From positions 186,001-250,000 of the forward strand of contig JBBRYX010000003.1 in assembly GCA_038237225.1 (NCBI GenBank): a DNA stretch of 64,000 bases, given 5' to 3'. The DNA is from DASVUC01 sp038237225 (GTDB lineage: Bacteria > Planctomycetota > Phycisphaerae > Tepidisphaerales > Tepidisphaeraceae). Of the stretch, positions 9,575-18,319 are shown piece by piece. Position numbers and translations under genes: made by a program. The notes beneath the pieces are model-generated. The model made no database searches. It saw only the letters and a list, made by a program, of their open reading frames with translations, and was not told the origin of the DNA. Within the stretch, counting starts at the first letter, position 1; every line of letters starts with the position of its first letter.

Positions 9575-12500
9575 TTATGCATTGACCCTCGGTCGGCCGG
9601 CCACATCTCTCCTCCCCCTCCTCTTCCATACTCTCCACCCGCCCCAGAATAGAGCCACCCAAGGCAGCACAAAACACAACCCCACAATCACAATCTGCAA
9701 ACTCCACAAGAGCCCCGCCGCGCTCGTCCCCAGCGCATTCCGCACGCTCGCCCAGACTCCATTTTCGGGCCGCACAATTGCCTCACCATTCGCCAGCGTC
9801 AGCTCGATCCGCGCTTTGGCGAGCTTTCCCTCCGGCGCCTGCTCGTTCTTCGTCGATTCAAACACGCGAACCGTCCCCAGCTTCTTCGCGTGCTCGGTTA
9901 ACTCATTCGCGGCCGATAACGGCGCTTCCAGCACCAATCGCCCGATCACTCTCCCGCTGCGATCCTTCGACAGATTCGACATCGCCACCATCGCGCCCGC
10001 GCTCGAAGCCGCCGATTGCAGATCGGCTACCGCCGCATCCACATCCCCGACTTCGATCGCCAGCATCGTCGTCTGCCGCGCCGGAATCTTGTCGACCCCG
10101 ACCAGCGAAAGCTGAATCCTCACCTTGCTGTCGATGGTATTCTCCGCATCGTTCGACCGGCTCACATTCCGGCTCAGCACATCGCCCGCCGCCGCCACCG
10201 CCTTCTCAAACTCCGCCAGCTTCGGGCGTTTCACTTCCAGGTCCACATTCGCGGTCACATTTTGCCGATCCTGTTCGTTCAGGCTCGAGCTCAGCACCCG
10301 CGCCCCAAGCGCCTCCGCCGCCAGCGCAATCGCATTCCGCGCCTCGGCCACCTTCGTTGCCGCCACCTGCACGACAGCCGTCTCGCGCGGCGCCACGCCG
10401 CTTGCCGAGTAAAGCTGCACCGTGAACCCGCGCTTCGCGGTCGTCACATTGTTCACGTCCGGATTCTCCGTGACCGTCAGCTTCAGCACTTCCCCCATCG
10501 ACTTTACTTCCGCAACCAGCGCATCCGCCTCCGCTGTCGGCACCTCGAAACCAATCGTCCCGCTCACCTGAGCATTCGGCTTGCGATCCAGATTGCTCGT
10601 CACCACGCGCCCGCCCGCCTTCTCAACCCGCGCCAGGATCGCGCGATAGGAACCCTCCGCCTCCTCCGCAGCCAGGTTCATGCTCGTCGTCACTCGCGGC
10701 GCGACGTTCGCCAGGTTGTACAGCGAGATATTGAACCGCGTTTCTTTCCGCTCCACCCGAGTCGCGGCGCCATCGCTGGAGGTCTGCTTCCGCTGGACAT
10801 CCAGCCGTGCCATTTTCCCAAGCTGCTTGATCCGATCGAGCAGCGGCCCCGCGCGGTCGGGCGAAACCTCCGCCACGATCGTCGCCGCAAACTGCCCGGC
10901 CTCGAACCGCTTCAGATCCGACTGCACGACCCGCCCCTTCGCCTCCTCGATTGCCTTGAGCGCATCGGCGCGCGCCTTCTCCACATCCGAGGTCTCGACG
11001 CCCGCATCGATCGTCTCTGTTTCAATTGCAGCCGCCGCCGTCTTGATATCCCGCTCATACAGCGTCAGCGACAGCGTCGACATCGAGACCATGTTGTCGA
11101 AATACTTCATTTCCCCGACGATTTTCTCGATCTTTCCCCGCCAGGTCGCCAGTTCCTTCTCGGCGGCAAGCAGATCCTTGATCTGCCCCTTGCTCGACTT
11201 GATGATCTCGAGCAGTCGCGCTTCCATGGCTCGGTCCGCCGTCAACTCACTATCCAAATCCTGGTAATGTTTCGAAATATCCTGCGCCTCCAGCTTCTGA
11301 CTCTTGAGCTCTCCCAAGCTCCGAAGCGACAGCACCACCGTATCCAATCGCTCCGGCGGAATCCGCACCACCACCGATCCCTTCACCTTCCCGTTCGGCA
11401 ACTTCTCCGAATTCGTGCTCCCCACATACCCGCCGGCTTCGTTCGTCACCTTCGACACAATCGCAAACGCCGAATCAAACCGATCGACTTCAAACTCCAT
11501 CACCCCGTTGCGAATAATTTTCCGCGTCGCCGCCCGCACGTCCTCCACCTTCGTAGGGGCGACACTTGTGTCGCCCTCTTTCTTCCCCCCCTCCCCCGAT
11601 CCCGCGGGAGAGGGCTGGGGTGAGGGGTTTGCATCCCCCATCGCCACCTCCACACTCGCCGGCGCCTTCGCGGACTTCAGATAAGGCAACGATTCCCTGA
11701 ACATCCGGGTCTCCCCCAACTTGGACTGATCCTCAACCTTCTGCTCCACCCGCTCCACCCGCTTCGTCCCCAACTGCTTCGCCTTATCCATCGGCTTAAA
11801 CGTCTCCACCCGGGCCGGCTTACGCTCACTGCTCTCGGCCGCGAAATTGTCAGAAAAATAGAACCGCTTCTCCGCGCTCTCTCCCCCGCGCACCACCTTC
11901 GCATCCTTCACAACCAAAGACCGCCGCGCCCGATCCGAATCCTTCACATCACCACTACCTCCAAGCACCACGACGCCGCTTTCATCCTTGATCGGCGGCA
12001 ACGCCTCGTTCAGGTTCGGCTCGGATAGCGCCGGAACCTGGAACCCATATCTCGGCACGCCAATTCCCGCACTGACTCCGCCAGCCCCCAGCTTCCGCGC
12101 ATCGGTATCCTGATCGACCGCCTTCGGCTTCTCAGCTTCCGCTCTAAACAACTGCGCCCCGCGATTCACCGACCCCTGCGCCATCTCCTCCGGTGTCGCA
12201 ACAACGCCGGCAATGCCAAACTCTTCCACTAACCTTTCATTAAACTTCCATCCAGGTCCGCTCCCCTGCCGCGTAGTTGGCCACCCGTAGATTCCCTTAT
12301 TCTCGTTCGAATACTGCGATAGCGTCTGCCCAATCTGCCGAAGATTCGACGCCACTTTCTGTCGATTCGTCAATGAGTCGAGCCCCACCATCCCCCCGCG
12401 CTCCATCGCGCGATTGACCATAAATCCAAACCCGCCCAGCACGATTGTTGCCGCGATTCCTGTCGCCGCGAACGAGATGGAGGGATGAAACCACCTCCTC

Positions 12501-12751
12501 CGCGCCGGCTCCGACCGCAGCCGCTGAATCACCCGATCCTCAAGCCCCTCATCCGCCCGTGCCGATTCAAACATTCCCGTCAGCTTCCCCTCCACTTCCC
12601 GGATCTCCTCCCACACCGTCCCACACTCCGCGCACGACATGACATGTTCTTGGAACCGCGCCAGCTCTTCTCCGGAAATCCCGCCCGCGAGGCGCGCCGC
12701 CATCTGTTCCCGCGTCCGCACATGTTCGTTTTGCTCATCGAAAGCACTCAT
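9575..12751 (-). CDS. Giant membrane anti-sigma factor with five DUF4349-type modules
   Basis: 1058 residues. Residues 36-43 hold a zinc-finger anti-sigma motif (H36, C40, C43 in HVMSCAECG), followed by a membrane segment at ~93-112. Residues 125-160 (NLRQIGQTLSQYSNENKG) resemble planctomycete pilin-like proteins. Residues 410-569 are a canonical DUF4349 domain with its coiled-coil centre. Four further ~70-residue copies of the DUF4349 core follow (588-655, 690-760, 793-865, 895-968; each roughly A..I...V..AGG.V..S.L...V.G.V..EV......L...VK.LG.V). A second membrane helix (1015-1038) and a basic tail end the protein. The topology implied is a ~900-residue extracytoplasmic sensor between two anchors. 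Residues ~375-400 (PSPQPSPAGSGEGG...GDTSVAPT) are encoded by two adjacent dispersed repeats. It overlaps the sigma gene by ATGA and so is translationally coupled to it. Confidence 0.88.
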   Translation of the reverse strand: MSAFDEQNEHVRTREQMAARLAGGISGEELARFQEHVMSCAECGTVWEEIREVEGKLTGMFESARADEGLEDRVIQRLRSEPARRRWFHPSISFAATGIAATIVLGGFGFMVNRAMERGGMVGLDSLTNRQKVASNLRQIGQTLSQYSNENKGIYGWPTTRQGSGPGWKFNERLVEEFGIAGVVATPEEMAQGSVNRGAQLFRAEAEKPKAVDQDTDARKLGAGGVSAGIGVPRYGFQVPALSEPNLNEALPPIKDESGVVVLGGSGDVKDSDRARRSLVVKDAKVVRGGESAEKRFYFSDNFAAESSERKPARVETFKPMDKAKQLGTKRVERVEQKVEDQSKLGETRMFRESLPYLKSAKAPASVEVAMGDANPSPQPSPAGSGEGGKKEGDTSVAPTKVEDVRAATRKIIRNGVMEFEVDRFDSAFAIVSKVTNEAGGYVGSTNSEKLPNGKVKGSVVVRIPPERLDTVVLSLRSLGELKSQKLEAQDISKHYQDLDSELTADRAMEARLLEIIKSSKGQIKDLLAAEKELATWRGKIEKIVGEMKYFDNMVSMSTLSLTLYERDIKTAAAAIETETIDAGVETSDVEKARADALKAIEEAKGRVVQSDLKRFEAGQFAATIVAEVSPDRAGPLLDRIKQLGKMARLDVQRKQTSSDGAATRVERKETRFNISLYNLANVAPRVTTSMNLAAEEAEGSYRAILARVEKAGGRVVTSNLDRKPNAQVSGTIGFEVPTAEADALVAEVKSMGEVLKLTVTENPDVNNVTTAKRGFTVQLYSASGVAPRETAVVQVAATKVAEARNAIALAAEALGARVLSSSLNEQDRQNVTANVDLEVKRPKLAEFEKAVAAAGDVLSRNVSRSNDAENTIDSKVRIQLSLVGVDKIPARQTTMLAIEVGDVDAAVADLQSAASSAGAMVAMSNLSKDRSGRVIGRLVLEAPLSAANELTEHAKKLGTVRVFESTKNEQAPEGKLAKARIELTLANGEAIVRPENGVWASVRNALGTSAAGLLWSLQIVIVGLCFVLPWVALFWGGWRVWKRRGRRDVAGRPRVNA
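11553..11576. repeat. GGGCGACAC-family palindrome inside the anti-sigma gene
   Basis: Same palindrome with GTAG extension as at 5606-5681, read in frame as GDTSVAPT in the linker before the DUF4349 domain. Confidence 0.75.
11589..11627. repeat. CCCGCGGGAGAGGGCTGGGG repeat inside the anti-sigma gene
   Basis: GC-rich element encoding NPSPQPSPAGSGEGG in frame, immediately next to the palindrome at 11553-11576. Its coding is proline/glycine-rich and unlike the rest of the protein. Confidence 0.5.
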
Positions 12752-13308
12752 GACTTCTTCTCGCTTTGCTTCATTCGCTCCCGCAGCAACGCCAGCCCGC
12801 GATTGAGTAAACCTCTCAATGATCCATTGGTGATCGCCAGTTCTCGACCGATGGTTTCATAATCGGCACCGGCCAGATACCGCAGCGAAAGCACTTCCCG
12901 ATACTCCGCCGGCAAAGATCTGAGCACCGCAAGCGCCCTGTCCCTCTCCTCATCCCGCTCCATCGTCTTCTCCGGTCCCAGCGCCCCATCGATCCGCTCC
13001 ACCTCTTGCCTCTTGCCGCGTGCCTCTTGCCTCTTCTTTCTTCCAGTCCTCCGTGTCCCATCCACCACCACACTATGCAAAATCGACATCAACCAAGGCC
13101 TGAAACTCTTCCCATCCCGCACCTGCGTTACATTTCTCCAGGCCACCAGAAAAGTCTCTTGGGTGATGTCTTCCGCCCGGTGCACGTTCCCGCACTCCAG
13201 ATACGCCCGCGAATAAACCATCCGCGCACAAGCGCGCACCAGCTCTTCAAACGCTTCCCGGTCCCCCTGCCGGCTCCGCTCGATGAGCAACTCTTCCGCC
13301 TGCGGCAA
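12748..13308 (-). CDS. ECF-type RNA polymerase sigma factor
   Basis: 186 residues. Sigma region 2 spans residues ~20-85 (ARMVYSRAYLECGNVHRAEDITQETF) and region 4 spans ~125-180 (LPAEYREVLSLRYLAGADYETIGREL, helix-turn-helix). There is no region 1 or 3, as expected for ECF factors. The linker (residues 89-103) contains the basic block GRKKRQEARGKRQEV, encoded by a CTTGCCT heptamer repeat (13002-13035) and variable by nature. The stop overlaps the anti-sigma start (ATGA, 12748-12751), so sigma and anti-sigma form one operon; the anti-sigma is expected to hold this factor at the membrane until an envelope signal releases it. Its own promoter was not identified. Confidence 0.93.
   Translation of the reverse strand: MPQAEELLIERSRQGDREAFEELVRACARMVYSRAYLECGNVHRAEDITQETFLVAWRNVTQVRDGKSFRPWLMSILHSVVVDGTRRTGRKKRQEARGKRQEVERIDGALGPEKTMERDEERDRALAVLRSLPAEYREVLSLRYLAGADYETIGRELAITNGSLRGLLNRGLALLRERMKQSEKKS
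13002..13035. repeat. CTTGCCT heptamer repeats in the sigma-factor linker
   Basis: Four full CTTGCCT-type units (complement of AGGCAAG) in two pairs separated by GCGTG. The same unit forms the nine-copy array at 22066-22128. Confidence 0.65.
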
Positions 13309-13429
13309 TCAATCACTCCTGTAAGTGAACAGACGCTGTTTCGACACTTCCCGCGCGCAAAAAGTTCCGTTTCCCGTGTCACGGGGATTCCCGCACCCGC
13401 TGCCGCATAGAAAAGGCCAAGCCGGGGGT

Positions 13430-14854
13430 TCAGCCGTGGGGCCTCGATCCGCGCCAGCCCGCTCGCATCTTCTCCCGCAACTCCCTCACCACGTCCGATT
13501 TCGATTCCGCCACATTCACCGTCTCCCCCGCATCTTCCTTTTCATCATACAGCTCCCGGGCAATCACGTTTTCTCCCTCGCGCCACTCGGTGTACCGCCA
13601 CCGATCCGTCCGCATGCTGTACCCCATCACCTTCTTCCCCTGCCGCGGATATTGGCTGAACGCCGCCGATTTCCAAGCGCGGTTCGGATCCTCAACGACC
13701 GGCAGGAAACTGTCCCCCTCCAATCCCTCCGGAGCCTTCACCCCGGTCAGCTCACACAATGTGGGATAAACATCCACGAACTCCACAAGCGCCGATGTCT
13801 TTTCCCCCGCGTGCTTCATCCCGGGCACGGACAAGATCAACGGTGCATGGGTGGCAACCTCAAAGTTGGTGTGCTTGCACCAGAGTCCCTGATCCCCGAA
13901 ATGCCACCCATGATCACCCCACAGAATCACGATCGTCTTCTCTCGAAGACCGAGCGCGTCCAACTCCGCCATCACGCGTCCGACCTGCGCATCCATATAG
14001 CTCGTTGATGCGTAATATCCGCGAATCAACGCCCGCGCCTGCGCCTCGCTGATCGGCTCATTTCCTTTCGGAATGTCCGTATACGCGCGCATCTCTCCAA
14101 AATTCGTCATCGCAATCGCCGGCGCGTCCTTCGGCCGATACGGATTCCTCGACAGCTCAATCTTCTCCAGCGGATGCAGGTCGAAATATTTCCGCGGCGC
14201 CACAAACGGCAAGTGCGGCTTGATCAAGCCCACCGCCAGAAAAAATGGCTTATCTTTCACCTCGCGCATCGCCGCGATTGCACGATCCGCGACCCAACCA
14301 TCCGGGAGCGCCCCATCCTCCACATCCGCAATCTCCACCGCCGGGCCCTTGGTCTTCCCACCCTGCTCCGCCTCATCCGCGCCTCGGCCCTTCAGCTTCG
14401 CGAGGATTTCCTTGCTGCCATATTGCGGCGCCCGATTCGCCGTCCAAGGCACACTCCATGATGCTTCATCGTTCAGTCCACCGTGATAAACCTTCCCGAA
14501 CCCCTGCGCATGCCAGCCATTGTTCTTGAACACCTGCGGCAACGTCACCACATCCGGAAGCGCCTTGCGGAAATGCGTCTCCAGATCATAAACCTTCGTC
14601 GTGTCCGGCCGGAGTCCCGTCAGCAGCGATGTTCTGGATGGACTGCACACGGCTTGCTGACAATACGCGCGCTCGAAAATCATCCCCCGCTTCGCCAGCG
14701 CATCCACATTCGGCGTGATCGCCTGCCGATCCCCATAACACCCCAGCGCCGGACGCAAATCATCTACTACGATGAAAAGCACATTCATCCGCTCCGCCGC
14801 TGGCGCCTTCGCGGAAAGAACTGACATGACCACCAGACAAACGATCCACTTCAT
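13430..14854 (-). CDS. Secreted type I sulfatase (iduronate-2-sulfatase-like)
   Basis: 474 residues with a Sec signal peptide (MKWIVCLVVMSVLSAKAPAAE). The sulfatase fold is marked by the metal-binding DD in VLFIVVDDLRP and the formylglycine motif C70-S-P-S-R in CSPSRTSLLTG, plus WGDHGWHFGDQGLW later on. The Cys must be converted by a formylglycine-generating enzyme, which is not in this window. The overall pattern resembles iduronate-2-sulfatases, which desulfate polysaccharides in planctomycetes, but the substrate cannot be read from sequence. The start at 14854 is supported by an ATGA overlap with the upstream DUF2071 gene (14851-14854), so the two are translationally coupled. Confidence 0.92.
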   Translation of the reverse strand: MKWIVCLVVMSVLSAKAPAAERMNVLFIVVDDLRPALGCYGDRQAITPNVDALAKRGMIFERAYCQQAVCSPSRTSLLTGLRPDTTKVYDLETHFRKALPDVVTLPQVFKNNGWHAQGFGKVYHGGLNDEASWSVPWTANRAPQYGSKEILAKLKGRGADEAEQGGKTKGPAVEIADVEDGALPDGWVADRAIAAMREVKDKPFFLAVGLIKPHLPFVAPRKYFDLHPLEKIELSRNPYRPKDAPAIAMTNFGEMRAYTDIPKGNEPISEAQARALIRGYYASTSYMDAQVGRVMAELDALGLREKTIVILWGDHGWHFGDQGLWCKHTNFEVATHAPLILSVPGMKHAGEKTSALVEFVDVYPTLCELTGVKAPEGLEGDSFLPVVEDPNRAWKSAAFSQYPRQGKKVMGYSMRTDRWRYTEWREGENVIARELYDEKEDAGETVNVAESKSDVVRELREKMRAGWRGSRPHG

Positions 14855-15591
14855 CGGACATCCTCCATCCACCAGGCCACCGCATCCAACCGCTTTGAAA
14901 AATGCACCAGCGGCTTGTCGTTGGGCAGCGACAACCCCAATTGCTCCAGCATCGTACACCGCTCAATCTCCACCGCCCCCTTCTGCAGCGGCCAAGGCTC
15001 GTGCAAAATTTCCAGCCGCGCAACCTTCCCCTCCGCGGGAGAGGTATACAGGCAATAGCGCTCCATTAGAAAATACTCCAACGTGCCCGGCTCCGCCCTC
15101 TTCACCTCGCCCACTGGTCGATAGTCGGCTACGAACTCGGCCGCCGGCGCATCTTCCTGAATTCGCCGGCTCCGATAGCGCACGCCGCTGTCGCCGATGC
15201 CGTCGACGCTCATCGCCGCCAAAAAATAAGGCAGCCCAAACAGCTTCCGCGCTGTCTTGACGGCCGGTTTATTGGCTGCGTCCAGACTAAAAAACCAAAT
15301 CCCCGGCTTCCCATCTCGCATCACATAGGTCCGCACGTTCAATTCCGGAAACGCCCGTATACCCGGAAGCGGCGGCAACAACCGATGCCGGATCCCCTCC
15401 ATTCGAAACGGCACGATTCCAATCCACGCCGTCCCATCAAATGTCTCAATCTCCAGCCCCTCCGGCACCGATTTTCGAAGGACCCCAATCGGCGCCCGCC
15501 AATGAATGAACGCCAGATCCAACCACCGCATAAACATTGACCATCGCCGATCGGGCGATGACCAAGGGCGGTGCGCGGCGTCGATGTGCAT
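14851..15591 (-). CDS. DUF2071 (YqjF-like) protein
   Basis: 246 residues matching the YqjF/DUF2071 family: the opening WLDLAFIHWRAP...LRKSVPEGLEIETFDGTAWIGIVPF, the middle FPELNVRTYVMRDGKPGIWFFSLDA and the closing QLGLSLPNDKPLVHFSKRLD. The family is soluble, of beta-barrel fold, and has no established biochemical role. It overlaps the sulfatase start by ATGA and follows rpoN by 51 bases. The coupling to a secreted sulfatase is probably incidental. Confidence 0.88.
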   Translation of the reverse strand: MHIDAAHRPWSSPDRRWSMFMRWLDLAFIHWRAPIGVLRKSVPEGLEIETFDGTAWIGIVPFRMEGIRHRLLPPLPGIRAFPELNVRTYVMRDGKPGIWFFSLDAANKPAVKTARKLFGLPYFLAAMSVDGIGDSGVRYRSRRIQEDAPAAEFVADYRPVGEVKRAEPGTLEYFLMERYCLYTSPAEGKVARLEILHEPWPLQKGAVEIERCTMLEQLGLSLPNDKPLVHFSKRLDAVAWWMEDVR

Positions 15592-15642
15592 CGAGCGCCA
15601 GTATAAGTGAATTGACGCACGGACGTTCGCGATTCGATAGGT

Positions 15643-17202
15643 TCAAAATTCGCGGCGCTGGCGGGCGGTGGGGATGTCGAGGATTTTGCGGTATTTGGCT
15701 ACCGTTCGGCGCGCCAGTTCGATGCCCTGTTCCTTAAGCTTCTCGACGATATCGTCGTCGTTGAGGGGATTCTTGTTGTCTTCGTTATCGATGATCGTCT
15801 TGAGCTTCTCTTTCACCGCGTCCCAGCTCATTTCTTCGCCGTCGGCGGAGTGGGTGCCACCGGAGAAGAATCGGCGCAGGGGGAACAGGCCGCGGGGGGT
15901 TTGGATCCACTTTTCGCTGACGGCGCGGCTGACGGTTGCGACGTGGATGCCGAGCTGGTCGGCCACGTGGATCATAGGCAGGGGCCTGAGAAACTCAGGG
16001 CCTTTGTCGAAGAAATCGCGCTGGGCATCGACGACCTGGCGGATGACGCGGAGGATCGTGCTCTTGCGCTGCTGGATGGATTCGATCAGCCAGCGGGCGT
16101 TGCGCACGTTGTTCATGAGGAACTCGCGCGTGGGCTTGTCGCCTTGCTTGGCCTTGAGAAACTTGCGCCAGTGCCCGGAGATGTACAGGCTCGGGGCCGG
16201 GTCGTGGAGCATGTTGATCTCGTACTTGTCGGTGTCCTCGTCGTAGTAGATCACGGCATCGGGCGTGATGGGCGGCGCATCCGTGCCACCGACCTGCGCG
16301 CCGGGGTAGGCGGTGAGGTGCTTGAGGCACTCCACGGCAGCTTTAATCTCTTCGATGCTTCGTCCGAGGCGCTTGCTGATCTGCGGGTAACGGTTCATCG
16401 AAAGATCGCGAAGGTGATCCTTGATGAGGATGCGCTCGAGATCGAAGTCATGCCCTTCTGCCGACTCCTCATCCATCTCCAGCGACTCAAGCTGAAGCAG
16501 CCAGCACTCGGCGAGATTGCGGGCGCCGACGCCGGCGGGCTCCAATGTCTGAATCAGCGCCAGAGCGTCATTGAGATCTTCGATCGCAACCGGCAACTTG
16601 GAATCCTTGGCAATGGTTTCAAAGTCGGCTCGGATGTAGCCGTCAGGGCTCATGTTGTTGATGAGGATTTCGCCGGCGCGGCGGACGCGCTCGCCGGGAT
16701 GTTTTTCGCCTTCGCGCGGCGGGCATTCGACGAGCGCCCATTGGTTGAGCAGATGCTCCTGGAGGTTTTCACCGCGGGCGGCGGTGTTGTTCATGGCATC
16801 CAGCTTCTTGTCGCGCTCGCCGTCGAAGCTGGCGACGCGGAAGTTGCTCCCGCCGTTGGTGTTGAATTCTTCGTTCTCGAAATACTCGCTGATTTTCGCC
16901 AACCGCTCGAAGTCGTCCGACTGATTGGAATCTTCGTTGACGACCATGGGCCGTTCTTCTTCGGCGAACTGATCGCGGGCCTGCGAGTCCGTGGTCTCCG
17001 TCGAGTCCACGGCATCGGCATCGCCCTCGATATCGCCCTCGCGCAGCTCGAGAACAGGGTTATTTTGGAGTTCCTGCTCAATTCGCTCTTCCAATGCCAT
17101 CAGAGGCAGCTGGAGGATCTCCATGCTCTGGATCATGCGGGGCGTCAGGAGCTGTCGTTGCTCCATTCGCATATGTACAGATTGTGTTAACTGCATAGCC
17201 AT
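15643..17202 (-). CDS. rpoN: RNA polymerase sigma-54 factor RpoN
   Basis: 519 residues. Region I is the activator-interacting Gln/Leu-rich start (QRQLLTPRMIQSMEILQLPL), region II is acidic and longer than average (residues ~55-150), and region III carries the core-binding and helix-turn-helix parts (DQLGIHVATVSRAVSEKW...RGLFPLRRFFS). The RpoN box is intact (ARRTVAKYRKILDIPTARQRREF region, residues ~495-519). It recognises -24/-12 promoters and needs AAA+ activators, none of which is in the window. It is transcribed divergently from the ABC ATPase across a 210-base gap. Confidence 0.96.
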   Translation of the reverse strand: MAMQLTQSVHMRMEQRQLLTPRMIQSMEILQLPLMALEERIEQELQNNPVLELREGDIEGDADAVDSTETTDSQARDQFAEEERPMVVNEDSNQSDDFERLAKISEYFENEEFNTNGGSNFRVASFDGERDKKLDAMNNTAARGENLQEHLLNQWALVECPPREGEKHPGERVRRAGEILINNMSPDGYIRADFETIAKDSKLPVAIEDLNDALALIQTLEPAGVGARNLAECWLLQLESLEMDEESAEGHDFDLERILIKDHLRDLSMNRYPQISKRLGRSIEEIKAAVECLKHLTAYPGAQVGGTDAPPITPDAVIYYDEDTDKYEINMLHDPAPSLYISGHWRKFLKAKQGDKPTREFLMNNVRNARWLIESIQQRKSTILRVIRQVVDAQRDFFDKGPEFLRPLPMIHVADQLGIHVATVSRAVSEKWIQTPRGLFPLRRFFSGGTHSADGEEMSWDAVKEKLKTIIDNEDNKNPLNDDDIVEKLKEQGIELARRTVAKYRKILDIPTARQRREF

Positions 17203-17412
17203 AGCCTATTTGCAAACATCGACCGACAGTCGTCTTCGAGTTCGCAACTCCATCACTTTGGGTCAAAACGAGACAGCCCGATAGCGTGAACCTGACCAGT
17301 GGACTAACGATTATGCAATATACGGGCCAGGAATGTTTGGCACCAATTTTATTACAGGAAATCGCAATACGGTGCAGCGGGCAATATGGGTAGAATCTGG
17401 CGGGTTTGGCGA
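17203..17412. promoter_or_regulatory. Divergent promoter region between rpoN and the ABC ATPase
   Basis: 210 bases, more AT-rich than its surroundings, that must carry promoters for both genes. A TTGGCACC at ~17339 resembles a sigma-54 -24 element but lacks GC at -12, so no promoter is called. Confidence 0.35.
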
Positions 17413-18228
17413 ATGGCTCCAGTTATTGAAATCGATAATCTCGACTTTGCATACCGGGATAGTCTGGTGCTGAAGCGCGTGACGCTGGCGGTCTCGCCGG
17501 GTACGACACTGGGCCTGATCGGTCCCAACGGCGGCGGCAAAACGACCTTGATGCGGCTTGTGCTCGGCCTTTTGAAGCCCACGCGCGGTTCAATTCGGGT
17601 GGCAGGCTTAGAGCCTGTCAGGGCAGTTGCGCGAGGGGATCTCGTTGGATATCTGCCGCAGACGCCGAGGGTTCCGGAAAGTTTGCCGCTGAATGTGCGG
17701 CAACTGGTGCGACTGGGATTGGCGGGAAAGACGGGGATGCTGCGGGGTTATGCTGCGGATGATCTGAGCTTTGTCGAGACGCTGCTGGAGATGGTGGGGA
17801 TCCCGGAGTTGGCGGAAACCCCGATCTCTAGTTTGTCGGGAGGGCAGTTGCAGTTGGCGCTGATCGCGCGAGCGCTGGCGCCGCGGCCGAAGATCCTGCT
17901 GCTCGACGAGCCGACGACTGGGATCGATCATTTGGCGCAGCAGCGATTCATCGAATCGCTGGCGAAGTTGAAGGGGCAGATGGCTCTGACGGTGTTGCTG
18001 GTCAGTCACGATCTCCGCGCGGTAGCCGCGGTGAGTGATCGGATTGGGTGTCTGAATGTGACGCTCCACTATCACGATGTGCCTGAGCATTTGCCCGCGG
18101 ATTTGATTTATCGCTTGTTTGCGTGTGATTTGGAGGCCTTGGGATTGGAGGGGAGGGCAAGGCAGGAGGCAGGAGTCAACAGGCGCGCGGGGAAAGACGG
18201 CGCGACCGAAGAGGCGGAGCGGGTTTGA
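17413..18228 (+). CDS. ABC transporter ATP-binding protein, ZnuC/metal type
   Basis: 271 residues. All ATPase motifs are present: Walker A GPNGGGKTT (37-45), signature LSGGQLQLALIARAL, Walker B ILLLDEP, and H-loop VSHDLRAV. The C-terminus (CLNVTLHYHDVPEHLPADLIYRLF) has the His-rich form typical of ZnuC/MntB-type metal importers. The ATG at 17413 is preferred over 17386 because the domain begins at once (VIEIDNLDFAYRD). Odd: the expected permease and substrate-binding genes are not adjacent; the next gene is hicA. The last ~20 residues are charged and low-complexity. The metal is inferred only from the C-terminal resemblance. Confidence 0.85.
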   Translation: MAPVIEIDNLDFAYRDSLVLKRVTLAVSPGTTLGLIGPNGGGKTTLMRLVLGLLKPTRGSIRVAGLEPVRAVARGDLVGYLPQTPRVPESLPLNVRQLVRLGLAGKTGMLRGYAADDLSFVETLLEMVGIPELAETPISSLSGGQLQLALIARALAPRPKILLLDEPTTGIDHLAQQRFIESLAKLKGQMALTVLLVSHDLRAVAAVSDRIGCLNVTLHYHDVPEHLPADLIYRLFACDLEALGLEGRARQEAGVNRRAGKDGATEEAERV

Positions 18229-18319
18229 GAGAGGGGGGAAGCGGGTGGCCTCGGGTATGGAACGACGTTTCAGAATCACGCTCTCCAATTAGTTTCACTA
18301 TATGGTACTATGCGCAGTT

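Noticed and set aside
17339..17355. Sigma-54-like promoter (TTGGCACC) in the rpoN-ABC gap
   Set aside because: The -12 GC is absent at the required spacing.
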